Assembly: GCF_023898315.1 (NCBI RefSeq)
Contig: NC_064622.1
Location: forward strand, 178,518,178 to 178,582,177
Source: Schistocerca nitens
Lineage: Eukaryota; Arthropoda; Insecta; Orthoptera; Acrididae
Length of the DNA stretch: 64,000 nt
Direction: 5' to 3'
Part shown: positions 34,881 through 45,452 of the stretch, piece by piece
Layout of the letters: every line of letters starts with the position of its first letter
How positions within the stretch are numbered: position 1 is the stretch's first letter
The notes under the pieces: generated by a model
The model's input: the letters and a program-made list of their open reading frames with translations, nothing else
What the model was told of the DNA's origin: nothing
The model's database searches: none
Made by a program: the position numbers and the translations under genes

Positions 34881-37800
34881 TTGGTTTAATGGAGGGGGGG
34901 AAGGGACCAAACTGCAAGGTCATTGGTCCCTTGTTTCGGAGAGCAGATGAGCGTGGCTGGTCGACCACGAGAATAAAAAGGAAAAGCCAGCCACTCTGCG
35001 ACACATTAAAACATACCGCCTAAAATCATTAGAGTGGAGAACACAAATGGACAAAGTACAAGTGTGAAAACTTATATAGAATGATAAAACCCACCGTCAT
35101 GTATAAAATGTAAAACTAAATTACCTGATGAGGCGTTGTCAGCTAAAATTAATGGCAATGAGTCCGGTAACTGAAGAGTCCATCACAGGGCAGCCAAAGG
35201 ACAGCACACCAAGATATGGGCCACTGTCAGCATGGCGCCGCACCGACACTGATGTGGGTCATCACGGCGTAGCAGGTAGCTGTGAGTCACCCAAGCATGG
35301 CCAATGCAGAGCTGACAGTGAACCACAGAGTCCCTGTGAGAGGCCCGCGTGGAGGTCTTCCACACATTCGTAGTCTCCTTAATGGCACGCAGTTTGTTGT
35401 GCGTACTGTGGTTATGCAATTCTGTCTACCAAAGCCGCGAAACCTTGTGGCGTAGTACTGAACGCAGGTCAGCTGCAGAGAAGCCAATCACCATAAGCGG
35501 TTTCCATTTATCCTGTTTGGCCAGCCTGTCCGCAAGTTCGCTGCCTCGGATTCCGACATGACCTGGGGTCCAGACAAACAACACTGAATGAGTGGACCGT
35601 TACAGGGCATAGATGAACTCCTGGATGGTCGCTACCAAAGGATGACGAGGGTAGCACTGGTCAATAGCTTGTAGGCTGCTCAAGGAGTCACAAGATTATC
35701 AGTGTTAGAGCGACCCTGGCGGAAGCTGCCCTGGCATGGAGCCAGTAGGCAACGTGACTCCAGGACCCAACCCAACACCATACGTTCCAGCAGCTTACAA
35801 AGAACATTGGTGAGGCTGATGGAACGATAGCTATCCACATCAAGCAGGTTTTTACCGGGTTTGAGCACCAGAATGATGGTGCTCTCCTGTCATTGCGTTG
35901 GAAAGACGCCATCGCACCAGATCTGGTTGAAGATGGCGAGGAGATGTTTAATCATCTGATTGTGGACCCGATCTGGCCCAGAAGCAGTGTCGGGGCAATG
36001 TGCAAGGGCACTGAAGAGCTCTGGCCCAGAAGCAGTGTCGGGGCAATGTGCAAGGGCACTGAAGAGCTCCCACTCTGTAAATGGGGCGTTATAGGATTTA
36101 CTGTGGTGTGCAGTGAATGAGAGGACTTTCCCTTCCAGCCACCGTTTGTGAGTGTGAAAGGCTGTGGGGTAATTCTCTGATGCAGAGGCTCGAGCATAGA
36201 GCTCAGCAAAGTGCTCAGCAATTGGTAGATAACATGCCATTTATGTTAACACTGGGAACATCTGTTGGGGTCTGGTGTCCAAAAAAATGTTTGGTCCTTG
36301 CCCAGACTTGGGAAGGTGACATATGGCACCCAATGGTAAACATGTCTCTCTCCCAAATCTCCCACTTCCATCGTTTGATATGTAGGCGTACGCAGGCACA
36401 GAGCCATTTAAAGGCTATGAGGTGCTCCAGGGAAGGGTGCTGCTTATGCTGCTGTACAGCTCATCGACGCTCCTTAATTGCTTTAGCGACTTTCGGCGAC
36501 CACCAAGCGACCACCTTTCACCGGGGGCACCCTAAAGAGCGAGAGATCATGATTTCTGCCACAGAAAGGATTGTTGTAGACACATGCTCAACCATCACAT
36601 CAATGTTCCCGTATGGGGGAGATTCAATGGTGACATCAAAGGTGGAAGTTTCCCAGTCCCCCTTGTTTAAAGCTCATCAGGGCACGCATCCGTGGGCCTG
36701 ACGCCGGGACAGTGACAGGAAGATGGGGAAGTGATCACTACCACACAGGTCGTCATGTGCTCTCCAGTGGATGATGGGGGAAGTCCTGGACTGCAAATTG
36801 ATAAATCAATGGCCGAGTAACTACCATGAGCCACACTGAAATGTGTGGCGGCCCCAGTCTTTAAGAGGCAGAGGACAAACTGACACAGTGAAGTTTCGAC
36901 ATCTCTGCCTCGGCCAGTAAGCACAGTGCCACCCCACAATGGATTATGGGCTTTAAAATCTCCTAAAAGTAGGAAACGTTTAGGGAGTTGATCAATCAGT
37001 GCAGCTAATACATTCAGGGATACTGCACCATCTGGAGGAAGATATACATTGCAGACTGTTATTTCCTGCATTGTCCTTATTCTGACAGCCACAGCTTCCG
37101 AGGGGTTTGAAGGGGCACAGTTTCAATACAGACTGAGCTTAGGACATAAACGCAAACTCCACCTGACACTCAAGTATAGTCGCTACAGTTCCTGTAATAT
37201 CACTTACAGCCGCAAAGGGCAGTGGTCCACATTGCCGGGAACCAGGTTTCCTGGAGAGCAATGCAGACAACAGGTGTAAAGCTTAACAATTGCCGTAGCT
37301 CAGCCAGGTGGTGGAAAAAACCGTCTCAATCCCATTGGAGGATGATGTCATCGTGAGACTGGAAAGGCATGGAACATTCAATGAGGCAGTTTACGCCTCA
37401 GGATAACCTGCTGCCACAGACTTATTGCCTGAGCAGTCTATATCCATTGTGTCCGAGGGTCTGGCGATATCTCGGTCCTCAGCGGACGCCAGAATCTCCA
37501 CCTCATCTGCAGACACAGAGCTTGTATGTGGCAGTGGTGTGGGTGCCACTGCAATTCCCTTGGTCTTGAGGATCTTCTTTTTTTATTTCTCTCACTGCTC
37601 CTTGGGTTTCTGTGGCTGGGAGGACTTCACTCATTCAGTCTCCGGGACTGAGGATGAGCGTGAAGCCCTACGACCAGCTGCTTTTGGGCTCTTCAGCCAC
37701 TGGCAGGTGTCATCTTTCCCATTAGCAGAAACCTGGGAAGGGAGTGATTCAAGGGACCCCTTTCTGGCAAGAGGAGGCGAAGAAGACTTAAAATGCTCCG

Positions 37801-37895
37801 GGCGCGCAGAAGTGGGGACTGATGATATCCCTGATGGTTGGGGGGGGGGGGAGGGGGGGGGGAGGGGGAAGGGGGGGGGGCGGGCACAGGGGGTT
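34881..37895 (-). mobile_element. I-like LINE, copy 1 (internally deleted) inside Merlin
   Basis: Minus-strand LINE flanked by AATGTGTGG (34872-34880) and ATTGTGTGG (37896-37904). The 3' end (left) has an AAACCAACC-type tail. From right to left: a GC-rich 5' part with G runs (37842-37880), an endonuclease at 36667-37092 (VYLPPDGAV, FLLLGDFKAHNPLWGG), an RT N-part at 35680-36240 (LKPGKNLLDVDSYRSISLTN), then a jump straight into RNase H (35600-35690: DSLSSLQ, TPGHVGI on the minus strand) and the C-terminal Cys/His end at 35183-35300. The RT palm with the catalytic aspartates is deleted at about 35690-35700. A 48-bp in-frame tandem duplication lies at 35973-36068. Confidence 0.85.
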
Positions 37896-38051
37896 ATTGT
37901 GTGGTATACGGTTCATTTGAATTTTGGTTGTCATCATGCTAACGTGGTTTTGAGTTTAAGTAGTTAGTGTGGTAACAGATTGTGGAAGTGTTTTCACCGA
38001 GTTATTAAGGTTCTTTTTGTGTATTTGGCATTTTTGTTAAGCTTGATTAGT

Positions 38052-38109
<58 letters not shown>

Positions 38110-38412
38110 TTATGGGCACTAAACAGCGTGGTCATCAGCGCCCAAACGCATAAAAACAGGAACAGATGCAGTGAAGGGAAGAAGACGGACAGCGAACAAG
38201 GAGAACGGCTAAAAGACACAGACCTGACGCAGTTCCAAATCCTCACATACAGAGGCAAAACAAGAGGAGAAGAAACGCACTAAAAAAGGAAAGGAAACAT
38301 AAGGAAAAGAGAACAGAAACCGAAGGTAAACAAGGAGGTAATCGTGACTGGTGGACCTCTTACCTAAAACCTGGGTGAGCCAGTCACCCAGCAGCACATT
38401 AAAACCCTCTCC

Positions 38413-40024
38413 CTAAAATCCGAGGCAACAAATTAGACAGGACACAAAACCGTAAAACCTTAACCACAGTCGTTGCGTCATCTTGCAAAATAGAGGGCAA
38501 ACCCGGTGGCAAAGAAACCACCGCCGTCTGGTCAGAGAATAAAAGACAGTCAAGTAAAATGTGGCGGACAATAATCTGGATGCCACAAGCACTGCAGATT
38601 GGGGATCCTCCCGCCAGAGTAAAAAACCATGCGTTAAGGGACTGTGCCCGATGCGGAGGCGAGTGAGGAGAACCTCATCCCACCTGCATGACTGGTAGGA
38701 TGTACGCCATGGCCGCGTGGTGGCCTTGACCAGACGCAGCTTATTTTCACCGACTGCCAGCCACTCCTCTTCCCATTGACGCATAACACGAAAACGCAGG
38801 AGGGAGGTAACAGCATGGAGAAGGACGGCACATTCAACAACGTGAGGGAGGGAACATGCATCTTTGGCAGCCACATCCGCCAGTTCATTTCCCGTAATAT
38901 CCACGTGCCCCGTCACCCAGCAGAAAGAAACCTCCTTCCCCTGCCGTTGCAGGTGGAGTAGGGCATCATGGATGTTCTGGACGACCGCATCCGCTGGGTA
39001 CAAGTGTTGCATGGTCTGAAGGGCACTCAGGGAGTCAGAACAGATGAGAAACTTAAGACTGGGAACACATCTCATCTGCTCCAATGCCCGCAAGATCGCA
39101 AACAATTTGGCATCAAAGATGGTAAACGCCGCAGGAAGCCGTAACTTGACGACTCGATCAGGGAAAACAACAGCACAACCAACAGAGTCCCCCTGTTTAG
39201 AGCCATCCGTAAATACTGGTACATGGTCGGGATGCTGGTGCAAAATATCGGAAAATAAGGAGGTAAAAACAAACGCAGGAGTGCAGCTCCGCCGGTACTC
39301 CGACAAGTCTAAAAGGACGCTGGGCCTCTGGAGCAACCAGGGAGACAGGCGGGTAAAACCTTGGAGTTCGGGGGCCACACGCTCCACACCAAGGAACTCA
39401 AGCAAATGGTTGGCACGAATCCCAAATGGTCTCGGTGCCCTGGGAAGACTGGAAAAGAGACGTTCCATAGGTGGTCGGGCAATGGTAGGGTACGCAGGGG
39501 AGGTAGGACAGGCAAGGAATTGACACACCCGTCGAACCGTGAGGAGTTTCCGCCAGGTGGCGAGCGGCGGTTCCCCTGCCTCAGCACACAGGTTGGGGAT
39601 GGGACTGGTACGGAAGGCACCAGTGGCCAGCCTGATACCCTCATGGTGTACTGCGTCAAGAATCTTCAGATCCGAAGGCCTCACTGACCCATACACGGTG
39701 CAACCATAGTCAAGACACGACCGGACGAAAGCCCTATAAAACTACAGCAGACGCGCCTGATCTGCTCCCCAGGACCGATGGCTCAGACACTTCAAAATAT
39801 TCAGTGCCTTCAGGGCCCGCACCTTGAGGTCTTTAAGGTGAGGCAACGACGACAACTTGGAATCAAAAGTGAGGCCCAGGAACCTCATAGTGTCGCTAAA
39901 AGGAAGAATGGTGTCCCTCTGACGCAATTCAGGGGAGGTAAAAAGACGTTGAGAACGATTAAAATTAACACACACATTTATCTGCAGAAAAGGTAAACCC
40001 CGTCTTCGCAGTCCATGCCGCTAA
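38413..40024 (-). pseudogene. I-like LINE ORF2 C-terminal part with RNase H
   Basis: Thumb and C-terminal part of ORF2. RT thumb (FSADKCVCVNFNRS, FLGLTFDSKL) lies at 39742-39975 before a stop near 39740; then 38413-39696 is open. RNase H, which removes the RNA strand during reverse transcription, is at 38800-39220: FTDGSK (first Asp), AFTIFDAKLFAIL, ICSDSLSALQ (Asp), WVTGHVDITGNELADVAA (His and Asp). The second catalytic residue, normally Glu in a TAEL-type motif, is Lys (AAA, 39106-39108 on the plus strand as TTT). After the stop at 38413 only 3' UTR remains. Confidence 0.85.
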
Positions 40025-41143
40025 TCACTTTATCGTAAGCTGCAACTGCCGACTAGCAGTGACAAGACTGGAGGAAGAACAGAAAACAGCAAAATCGTCC
40101 ACAAATAAGGAGCATTGGGCAGGACTCCGGATAGTGGACGTGATACTGCTAATGGCGACAGCAAAGAGGGTGACACTTAAAACGCTTCCCTGAGGAACAC
40201 CATTCTCCTGCACGTACAAATCAGAAAGCACATTACCAACCCGATATCGAAAGAGGCGGTGGGAAAGAAAGGACCGAATGAAGATGGGGAGACGGCCACG
40301 AAAGCCCCACTGATGGAGTTGATTGAGGATAAGGCGGCGCCAAGTAGTGTCATACGCCTTATTAATATCAAAGAATACACCTAGACAATGCTGGTTACAT
40401 AGGAAGGCCTGCTGGATGGCCGCCTCAAGCAGGGTCAAGTTGTCTATAGTTGAATGGCGTCTCCGAAAGCCACACTGAGAGGGGCTAAGAAGCTGCCTGG
40501 TCTTGAGCAGCCAAACCAGGCGACGGTTGACCATGCGTTCCAACGTCTTCCCGACACAGCTCGTCAAAGCAATACTTCGATAACTACTGGGATGCGTTCG
40601 GTCCTTCCCAGGTTTGAGGAGGGGAATCAAAATCGCCTCCCTCCACGAGTCAGGGTACGTGTCGGATAACCAAATCATATTAAAACAATTCAGGAGAACT
40701 TCCTTGGAAGGCAGCAACAAGTGCTGCAGCATGCTGTACCGGATTTGATCATAACCAGGTGCAGCATCATGAGCCACAGACAGTGCCGAATCCAGTTCCC
40801 ACATTGTGAAGAGGCAGTTGTAGGGTTCAGAATTTGGAGACCGGTCCAAGTGACCCCTCTCGATGGCAGTGCGGTAGCGGCAGAAATCTGGATCACAGTT
40901 AATAGTGGCGGTAGATTCCACAAAATGCATGGACAGTGTCTGGGCAATGTCTCTCGCCGCCGTGAGGAGACATCCCTGATACAGCAATGCCGTGACAGGT
41001 AGCTGGCTGAGTTTCCCGGAAATCCTCCTGATGGCTTCCCATACTTTCATAGAACTAGTGGAGCGGGAGATGGAGTTCAAGAACGATTGCCATGACCGTC
41101 GTTTGCTCTCTTTAATCACTCGTCGCACTTTGGCCCTTGCCAC
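40025..41143 (-). pseudogene. I-like LINE ORF2, reverse transcriptase part
   Basis: Open frame of 372 codons. RT motifs in order: APGYDQIRYSML, then LIPLLKPGKDRTHPSSYRSI and ALTSCVGKTLERMVNRRL, CGFRRRHSTIDNL, VFFDINKAYDTTW (first Asp), GVPQGSVLSVTLFAVAI and FVDDFAVFCSS with both catalytic Asp (40094-40105). The N-terminal part continues, through the SINE, into the endonuclease frame to the right. The stop at 40025-40027 cuts the protein in the thumb. The core is well kept, so the insertion is younger than the surrounding Merlin. Confidence 0.9.
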
Positions 41144-41171
41144 CCGAAAGGTCGCAAGATTGTCAGCTGAG

Positions 41172-41411
41172 GTTGGTTGGTTGGTTGGTTTTGGGGAAGG
41201 AGACCAGACAGCGTGGTCATCGGTCTCATCGGATTAGGGAAGGATGGGGAAGGAAGTCGGCTGTGCCCTTTCAGAGGAACCATCCCGGGATTTGCCTGGA
41301 GTGATTTAGGGAAATCACGGAAAACGTAAATCAGGATGGCCGGACGCGGGATTGAACCGTCGTCCTCCCGAATGCGAGTCCAGTGTCTAACCACTGCGCC
41401 ACCTCACTCGG
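41172..41411 (-). mobile_element. tRNA-derived SINE, copy 2, inside I-like LINE
   Basis: Minus-strand copy of the SINE at 21722. Box B (GGGATTGAACC on plus) is at about 41350-41360 and box A (CCACTGCGCCA on plus) at about 41392-41402. The tail is (AACC)n, seen as (GGTT)n at 41172-41192, not the (AAC)n of copy 1. Flanked by a perfect 11-bp duplication TGTCAGCTGAG (41161-41171 and 41412-41422) whose removal restores the LINE ORF2 sequence. Confidence 0.95.
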
Positions 41412-41422
41412 TGTCAGCTGAG

Positions 41423-42339
41423 GGATGGCACTTGAAGCGGCGCAGAGCTGCACGGCGGGCTCGGATGGCTGAGCGGCACTCAGTGGTCCACCAAGGGACA
41501 GGACGCCTCTTGGGATGACCGGATGACCGTGGGATTGACAATTCAGCAGCATGGGAGATCACGGCTGTAACATGGTCTACCCATTCGTGGACGCTGGCAC
41601 GGTGTTCCAAAACAGCCAGTTGGCTGAAAAGTGTCCAGTCAGCTCTGCAGAGGTGCCACCGGGGCGGCACTGGTAATGCCACAGCCTCATCCAGCAGGCG
41701 AATCCAAAGGGGGAAGTGGTCACTAGAATGGGGGTCAGCAGCAACCTCCCACAGAGCAGAATCCATGAGTGCTGGAGAGCAAAAGGAAAGGTCAGTAGCC
41801 GATGACGACCCAGAAGCAGTACAGAAATGAGTGGGAGCACCAGAGTTGAGGATGCACAGTTCTTCAGACATCATGAGGCTTTCCAGAATACAACCCCTGG
41901 GGCAAGTAGTCGAAGAGCCCCATAAGACATTATGAGCATTGAAGTCCCCCAGAAGAAGAAATGGGCGGGGCAGTTGGCTAATAAGGTCTGTGAGAGCCTC
42001 AGAGTCTATTGCATCCTGAGGCGGTAAATAAACTGAACAGACTGTGAGCCCCCGACTCACAAGAAGGTCAACTGCAACTGCTTGCAAGTCTGTAACGAGA
42101 GGGAGCTCAGATGAGTGGTGTATGTCACGGACAAAAACCACAATACCACCCTTTGCCATTTCCCCCGTCAGATCATCTTTTCGATATACGGTATAACCCC
42201 GTAAAGAAGGAGCATCAGTGGCCCGAAAATGTGTCACTTGGAGACATAAGCACAAAGGGCACTCTCGTACAAGGAGTTGTAATTCGGCCACATGCGTCCT
42301 GAACCCATTCAGGTTCCACTGTAATATGGGAGCCAGTGA
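41423..42339 (-). pseudogene. I-like LINE ORF2, APE endonuclease part
   Basis: APE-type endonuclease that nicks the target. On the minus strand, from the right: ILQWNLNGFRTH (start of the fold, WNLNG), CLQVTHFRA (the family has LQETH, so the catalytic Glu is Val here), VYLPPQDAI, FLLLGDFNAHNVLWG (Asp and Asn), TDLSFCSP and SSDHFPLWI (Asp, His). A linker to the RT follows and is interrupted by the SINE. There is no ATG between the ORF1 stop and the first conserved residues; the frame runs straight on from ORF1 past its TGA (42340-42342). Confidence 0.88.
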
Positions 42340-43684
42340 TCAGGGTGGCTGAACTTTCACCCTGCCTCTGTGCTTGGGAGGAGAGCCCGTACTGGCCGGA
42401 GATTTATTCCTGGGGCGAGAAGATCGCCCCCGGTCGACATCAATGACTATCAGCTCCGATGATGACCCGACAGACAGTACGAAGGCCTCGTCATCGGACC
42501 GACCCTGACTAGTCTCCTCAGGTGGCAAAACCTTCACCTTCGGCGTCTTTGTCTTGGGGGGCTTAGAATGCAGAGCCTTGTCAACAGTTGGAGCTTTACT
42601 CGCCTGGGCAGAAGGCGCCATATGGGGAGAGGCAGGAAGTACCCCAATGTCAGCAACCACGGCCTTGTCCGACATTGCGGGGAGAGCCGCAGGTTTCAAA
42701 ACAACCGCAGCAGCACAAGTGCACTGGCAAACACAGGTATTAGTGCTAACATTAGCAACCTCCGTTTGCATAGCAATAATGGCCATTTGTACCGGTTTTT
42801 TCAGAGCGGAAGCGAAAGATGTTGTAAACACAGGAGGTTGCATGTCCTTAAAGAGCTTCTTTGCCTCACCATAGGGGATGCGCTTAGATGTTTTAATCTC
42901 CTGTATCTTCCGTTCTTCGAGATAGATGTGGCAGACCCGGCTCCAGACAGAGTGACTCCCAGAGCAATTCACGCACTTCACAGGCGATGAACAATCGGCT
43001 CCTTCATGGGCAGGCTGACCACATGTACCACAAGTGGCTATCCCATTGCACCCCAACGTAGTATGCCCAAAGTGCTGACATTTAAAACAGCGCATTGGGT
43101 TGGGGAAATATGGCCGTACTGGCAAACGTAAGAACCCCGCTTTAACATGCTCTGGGAGTCTCGGGCAACTGAACGTGAGAATAAACGAGTTGGATTTGAC
43201 TAGGTCCCCATCGACTTGTTTCACAATACCTTCGTCAGCCCACTTAGATTTTAACTCGTCTGTGGGGGTACCCACCAAGTCCCTACATGTCACAACACCC
43301 TTACTATAGTTCAGAGTGGAGTGGAGCTCGATCTCAATAGTGTTGCTTCCGAAGGGAAGTGACTTGACGGGAACTAGAAGTCTCAACTAACAGAGTCCCA
43401 TTGCGCAGTCGCTTCACAGATTTCAGTGTTCCTGCAATTCCCTCAAGACCCTTGTGGATGTAAAAGGGAGAAACCCTCTCAAAGCTACCCTCCTTCCGTT
43501 GAATAATGAAAAACACATTCTGATTATCAGCATGTGCTCTGTTACGACAGTCTGATAAATCTCTAGCAACACCAGGCGCTGGAGGACTCGCAGCACGAAG
43601 TCGCTTTTTCGAGGGGGTGTGTTTTCCTACCAGTGGCCCACCCAATCCACTGGTAGAGGGAAATGTAGAGGTCGAAGGGTCCAT
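42340..43684 (-). pseudogene. I-like LINE ORF1 (gag-like, zinc knuckles)
   Basis: The likely start ATG is at 43682-43684 (MDPSTSTFPSTSG). The first part runs to about 43370, then a one-base shift moves to the frame 42340-43386. The protein has a Ser/Pro-rich N-terminus, an RNA-binding-like middle, and three closely spaced zinc knuckles at about 42920-43100: CFKCQHFGHTTLGC, CGTCGQPAHEGADC, and CVNCSGSHSVWSRVC. A Lys/Ser-rich tail ends at a TGA at 42340-42342. ORF1 proteins of this class package the element RNA. The frameshift makes this copy defective. Confidence 0.85.
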
Positions 43685-44173
43685 TGCGGTCCCACGAGCA
43701 GCTAGGGAACTAAAGGTCCGCACAGACAGAAGCCCGCGTGCCTGAGTAAGCCGTATACAACTGGGGTGCGGCAGGTGCCCCAGAGGTTGCCAGCTTGCGA
43801 CTGTTCCACCCCAACAGCCATGCATCTCATAGGCGCGGAGCACACCGTAAGATTGAGGGGTTTTTATAGAGGTTGGCCTTCCTCGCAATCCAGGCGGTCA
43901 AGCCAAGATTACCATTCCCCGCAGCACACAACATTCCACCGCCGCACCATATGGTGGTCGCTGAAGCATGTCCGGGGGTTACGGTGACACGAGACTGGCG
44001 GCGCTGACCAGTCCCCAGCTCAGGACCCCGGGGTCGCCAAGCCTGTACTCAGCAAATGAATGCTGAGCCCCTGGGGGCAGTATGGTGTTTTTCAATTGGG
44101 TTTTTGTTAGGTATGGGTATGACAGTGAAGTTCACAAGTATATCATTGTGGGTGTTCTGAGATGGGTGATGTT

Positions 44174-44930
44174 ATGATGTCTGTCAAACAGTTCTTGGAG
44201 ATGTTTGGTCTTACTGCTGAATATGCTGGGTGTCACGTTCGTGGCAACAAACATGAGGTTGACGAGAGTTATGGCAGCTCGGTCCAGGGACATGTATATG
44301 TGGTGTAGTTGACACGATAATATCTGGCAACAAGATGTGGTACCCGGTTTGAGAAACGTGGGTTGGCCATGAGGGAGATTGCCTTGTTCACTTATTTTTG
44401 TTATTGGTCCCTTTTATCAAGAGGGTTGTTTGAGTATGTGAAGTACATGGGGAAGTTGGGTGGGCCAGGGGTGATTGTTGAAATTGATGAAACACAGTTT
44501 GGTAAGAGGAAGTACAGGAGGGGCAGTTCTCGGGTTAGTTTGTGGGGTTGTTATTTCAGAGGGAGGGGGCAGGACTGATTGCATTTTTAGGGTTTTCCAA
44601 GGTCATAGTAAGAGGGAACTAGCAGGTCTGATTGAGGAACATAGTGAGGAAAGTAGTACTATAATTTCTGATGCGTTTTTGTCTTGTAGGATGAGGGATT
44701 ATAATAATTTAGCAGTTATTCACAGTACTGAGTTTAATGATTATGAAACTAGGGCTTTTACTAACACTGTAAAGTGATTTTGGGAGGCAATTAAATCAGT
44801 TATAGAGAAGGGGAAGAAGTGCTCTTCCAACCTGCACTCTCATTTACAGGAGCACTGCCAACAGAAGAGCATCCCAGAGCATTTTTGTATTTTTTGAGGG
44901 CTGTGGGCAGGATGCATAGGCCGAGGGTGG
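44174..44930 (+). pseudogene. Merlin (IS1595/ISXO2-like) transposase remnant
   Basis: DDE transposase of Merlin, related to bacterial IS1595/IS1016-type proteins. Pieces: N-terminus MMSVKQFLEMFGLTAEY (44174-44308), a stop-bearing stretch, then 44363-44578 with VIVEIDETQFGKRKYRRG (first Asp in EIDE). A frameshift near 44545 leads to the frame of 44475-44777 with FRVFQGHSKRELAGLIEEH, TIISDAFLSC (second Asp) and NDYETRAFTNTVK, a stop, then FWEAIKS (third acidic residue region). The order and spacing match the ISXO2-like domain. At least three lesions mean it is inactive. Confidence 0.82.
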
Positions 44931-45452
44931 TGAGCTGAGGGTCTGTGTGTGTGTGTGTGTGACTGGGGGCTTTTGTTAGTAAATAATTTTTGTTTTGGTT
45001 TTATTTTATAGTAACAGTGATGTTTTGTGTGTTGTTCATTTATGAGTGAATATGGGGTATTAGAGTGTTTGAGTTGTTGGGGATTTTGGTTTCACTTTTT
45101 GGAGTTGTCTGAGTTGGTTTTTTGGTATCGACAGCTGCAGTTGAGATACCTAAGTAAAGGGAAATGTTCAATTCCTGCAGTTTTGTTGGTGTTGCCGCGG
45201 GTTGTAATTTATATTTTTTTATATTATTTGTTTTGGGATTGTGCAGTGGTTTTTTATTTTATATATTGTTCTATAGTTAGCTTGTCCCCACCCTAAAACC
45301 CAATTTTCTGTGGTTGGCCCGTTAGTTTCGTTTTATTTTTGGAGTGAGAAGTTAGTGTGTCATTTTTATTTTTGTTTGGGTTTGTCGTCGTGCGTATATA
45401 GTGATATCATGGGTCAAAATAGACAGATGGAATCAGATGCTTCTGTAATGGC

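Larger units (their letters stand above)
38058..44078 (-). mobile_element. I-like LINE, copy 2, near full length, inside Merlin
   Basis: About 5.8 kb after removal of the SINE at 41172-41411. Flanks AGTATTGTG (38049-38057) and AGTATGGTG (44079-44087) are a target duplication with one mismatch. The 3' end (left) has a (CA)n tail, seen as (GT)n at about 38058-38104. It has ORF1 with zinc knuckles and ORF2 with endonuclease, RT and RNase H, which is the I-superfamily layout. The pieces are annotated below. It is sense to NSRP1. Confidence 0.9.
34703..45452 (+). mobile_element. Merlin DNA transposon, copy 1, split by two LINEs
   Basis: The left terminal repeat begins AGGTCAACGTAAGTGTCCGA (34703). 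The right end is the inverted form near 45410-45452, more diverged, followed outward by nothing obvious. Both match the termini of the better-kept copy at 56896-58138. Inner Merlin DNA is visible at 34703-34880, 37905-38048 and 44088-45452, and the last part carries the transposase remnant. Two I-like LINEs occupy the gaps, each with a target duplication. No convincing 8-9 bp host duplication could be seen, as expected for an old copy. Confidence 0.8.

Noticed and set aside
36117-36701. 194-codon plus-strand ORF
   Set aside because: It is the antisense shadow of the I-like LINE's endonuclease/RT region.
37425-37967. 180-codon plus-strand ORF with Gly-rich tail
   Set aside because: Antisense of the LINE 5' part; the Gly run is the translated G tract.
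39044-39523. 159-codon plus-strand ORF
   Set aside because: Antisense shadow of LINE ORF2 (RNase H region).
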